Shown piece after piece: positions 4,505 to 5,254 of a stretch of 5,254 nucleotides of DNA (its first letter is position 1; each line of letters begins with the position of its first letter). The notes beneath the pieces were generated by a model. The model saw only the letters and a list, made by a program, of their open reading frames with translations, was not told the origin of the DNA and did not search any database. The translations under genes were made by a program, and so were the position numbers. The stretch is taken from assembly GCA_030671465.1 (NCBI GenBank), contig DAOVIP010000164.1, positions 1 to 5,254 on the forward strand, in the 5' to 3' direction. The DNA comes from Candidatus Aminicenantota bacterium. Lineage in GTDB: Bacteria; Acidobacteriota; Aminicenantia; UBA2199.

Positions 4505-5254
4505 TTACGTTCATTCGAAATATTTTTATTATTCCTGAATTGAGAAAAAGGATTATTTTTACCTTTTTGATGCTGGCAGTTTACCGGATCGGTTCCCAGA
4601 TCGTTATTCCCGGAATTAACATGGAAGCTCTGGCGATGTTTTTCGAAAACGCCAAGGGAACCATTCTGGGTTTCCTGGATATGTTTTCCGGAAGGAACAT
4701 GTCCAGAATGACCATCTTTGCCCTGGGTATTATGCCCTATATCAGTGCCTCGATCATTCTTCAGCTACTTCAGGTGGTATGGCCTTATCTTGAAAAGATT
4801 TCAAAGGAAGGCGATCTGGGCCGGAAAAAAATCACCCAGTACACCCGATATGGTACCGTACTGATCTGTTTGGTCCAGGGATTCGGAATTGCCTATGGAT
4901 TGGAGAAAATGGGCGGAAGTGCCACCGGAGGCCTGCCGGTCGTATTGAATCCAGGCTGGGGGTTCCGGTTTCTCACCATCCTTACCCTAACCACCGGAAC
5001 GATTTTCATCATGTGGCTGGGTGAGCAAATATCCGAGCGTGGAATCGGAAACGGTATTTCCTTGATTATTTTTGCCGGGATCGTAGTGGGTATGGTACCA
5101 GGTGCCGTCGGTACCCTGGAGGGACTGCAAACCGGAGATATGAATCCTCTGAAAATCCTGTTTTTGGTTGTTTTGATGGTGGGTGTTCTCGGATTTATTG
5201 TTTTTCTTGAAATGGGTCAGCGGCGATTTTCCATCTCATATGCCAAAAGAATAC
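4501..5254 (+). CDS. secY: Preprotein translocase channel subunit SecY (5' part, truncated by window end)
   Basis: SecY is the pore-forming subunit of the SecYEG translocon in the inner membrane. The frame runs open from GTG 4501 to the window edge, 251 codons of an expected 430-445. After a short cytoplasmic N-terminus (FIRNIFIIPELRKRIIF, 4-20) come membrane helices at about 18-37 (TM1), 71-92 (TM2), 115-134 (TM3), 155-174 (TM4), 183-203 (TM5) and 216-236 (TM6). The plug segment lies at about 55-72 (ILGFLDMFSGRNMSRM). SecY hallmarks are GIMPYISASIILQLL (76-90), GEQISERGIGNGISLIIFAGI (174-194) and MGQRRFSISYAKR (238-250); the last begins the ribosome/SecA-contacting loop after TM6. The start is supported by the SD at 4487-4491 and by the typical length of the N-terminus. 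Its place after rplO is the standard spc arrangement. The gene continues beyond the window; no defect is seen. Confidence 0.97.
   Translation, partial: MITFIRNIFIIPELRKRIIFTFLMLAVYRIGSQIVIPGINMEALAMFFENAKGTILGFLDMFSGRNMSRMTIFALGIMPYISASIILQLLQVVWPYLEKISKEGDLGRKKITQYTRYGTVLICLVQGFGIAYGLEKMGGSATGGLPVVLNPGWGFRFLTILTLTTGTIFIMWLGEQISERGIGNGISLIIFAGIVVGMVPGAVGTLEGLQTGDMNPLKILFLVVLMVGVLGFIVFLEMGQRRFSISYAKRI

Noticed and set aside
3499..5115. Five GGTACC hexamers in rpsE and secY (3499, 3658, 4852, 5094, 5110)
   Set aside because: This is more than chance alone suggests, but most fall on Gly-Thr codons (GGT ACC) or similar in-frame codon pairs, and they show no regular spacing or flanking similarity.

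Overview
This window is a densely packed stretch of a bacterial S10/spc-type ribosomal protein operon. Every gene lies on the + strand. The order is the classical one: end of rplP (L16), rpmC (L29), rpsQ (S17), rplN (L14), rplX (L24), rplE (L5), rpsN (S14, zinc type), rpsH (S8), rplF (L6), rplR (L18), rpsE (S5), rpmD (L30), rplO (L15), then the first 57% or so of secY. Both ends cut through genes: rplP has only its last 19 codons, and secY stops in the cytoplasmic loop after its sixth membrane helix. No gene of the standard order is missing and nothing is inserted. I see no RNA gene, mobile element, CRISPR array or terminator.

The layout suggests one polycistronic message with tight translational coupling. 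Five of the 13 junctions are overlaps (17 nt rpmC/rpsQ, 4 nt rpsQ/rplN, 10 nt rpsE/rpmD, 4 nt rpmD/rplO, 4 nt rplO/secY) and one is an exact abutment (rplN/rplX). The other seven gaps are 4 to 12 nt and add up to 63 nt, about 1.2% of the window. Every internal gene has a recognisable purine-rich Shine-Dalgarno (SD) sequence. In five junctions the stop codon of the upstream gene is itself part of the SD of the next gene (TAAGGAG or TAGGAG). Starts are ten ATG and three GTG (rpsN, rpsE, secY).

Together the genes supply 30S proteins (S17, S14, S8, S5), 50S proteins (L16, L29, L14, L24, L5, L6, L18, L30, L15), including the 5S rRNA binders L5 and L18 and the exit-tunnel neighbours L24 and L29. 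SecY is the membrane channel that the ribosome docks on for protein export.

The organism is a bacterium. Two Cys4 (CxxC...CxxC) proteins, L24 and S14, show a zinc-type version of both. Lysine- and isoleucine-rich proteins, moderate GC and free use of AGA/AGG, CGG and ATA codons argue against an enteric or fast-growing relative. Several residues that are nearly invariant in their families are changed (S17, L24, L5, L6, L18), so a deep or poorly sampled lineage is plausible. The phylum cannot be settled by eye; an Acidobacteriota-, Aminicenantota- or Desulfobacterota-like source is only a guess. I found no previously undescribed system here. The items worth a second look are lineage-specific changes in ribosomal proteins and the stop/SD fusion pattern.
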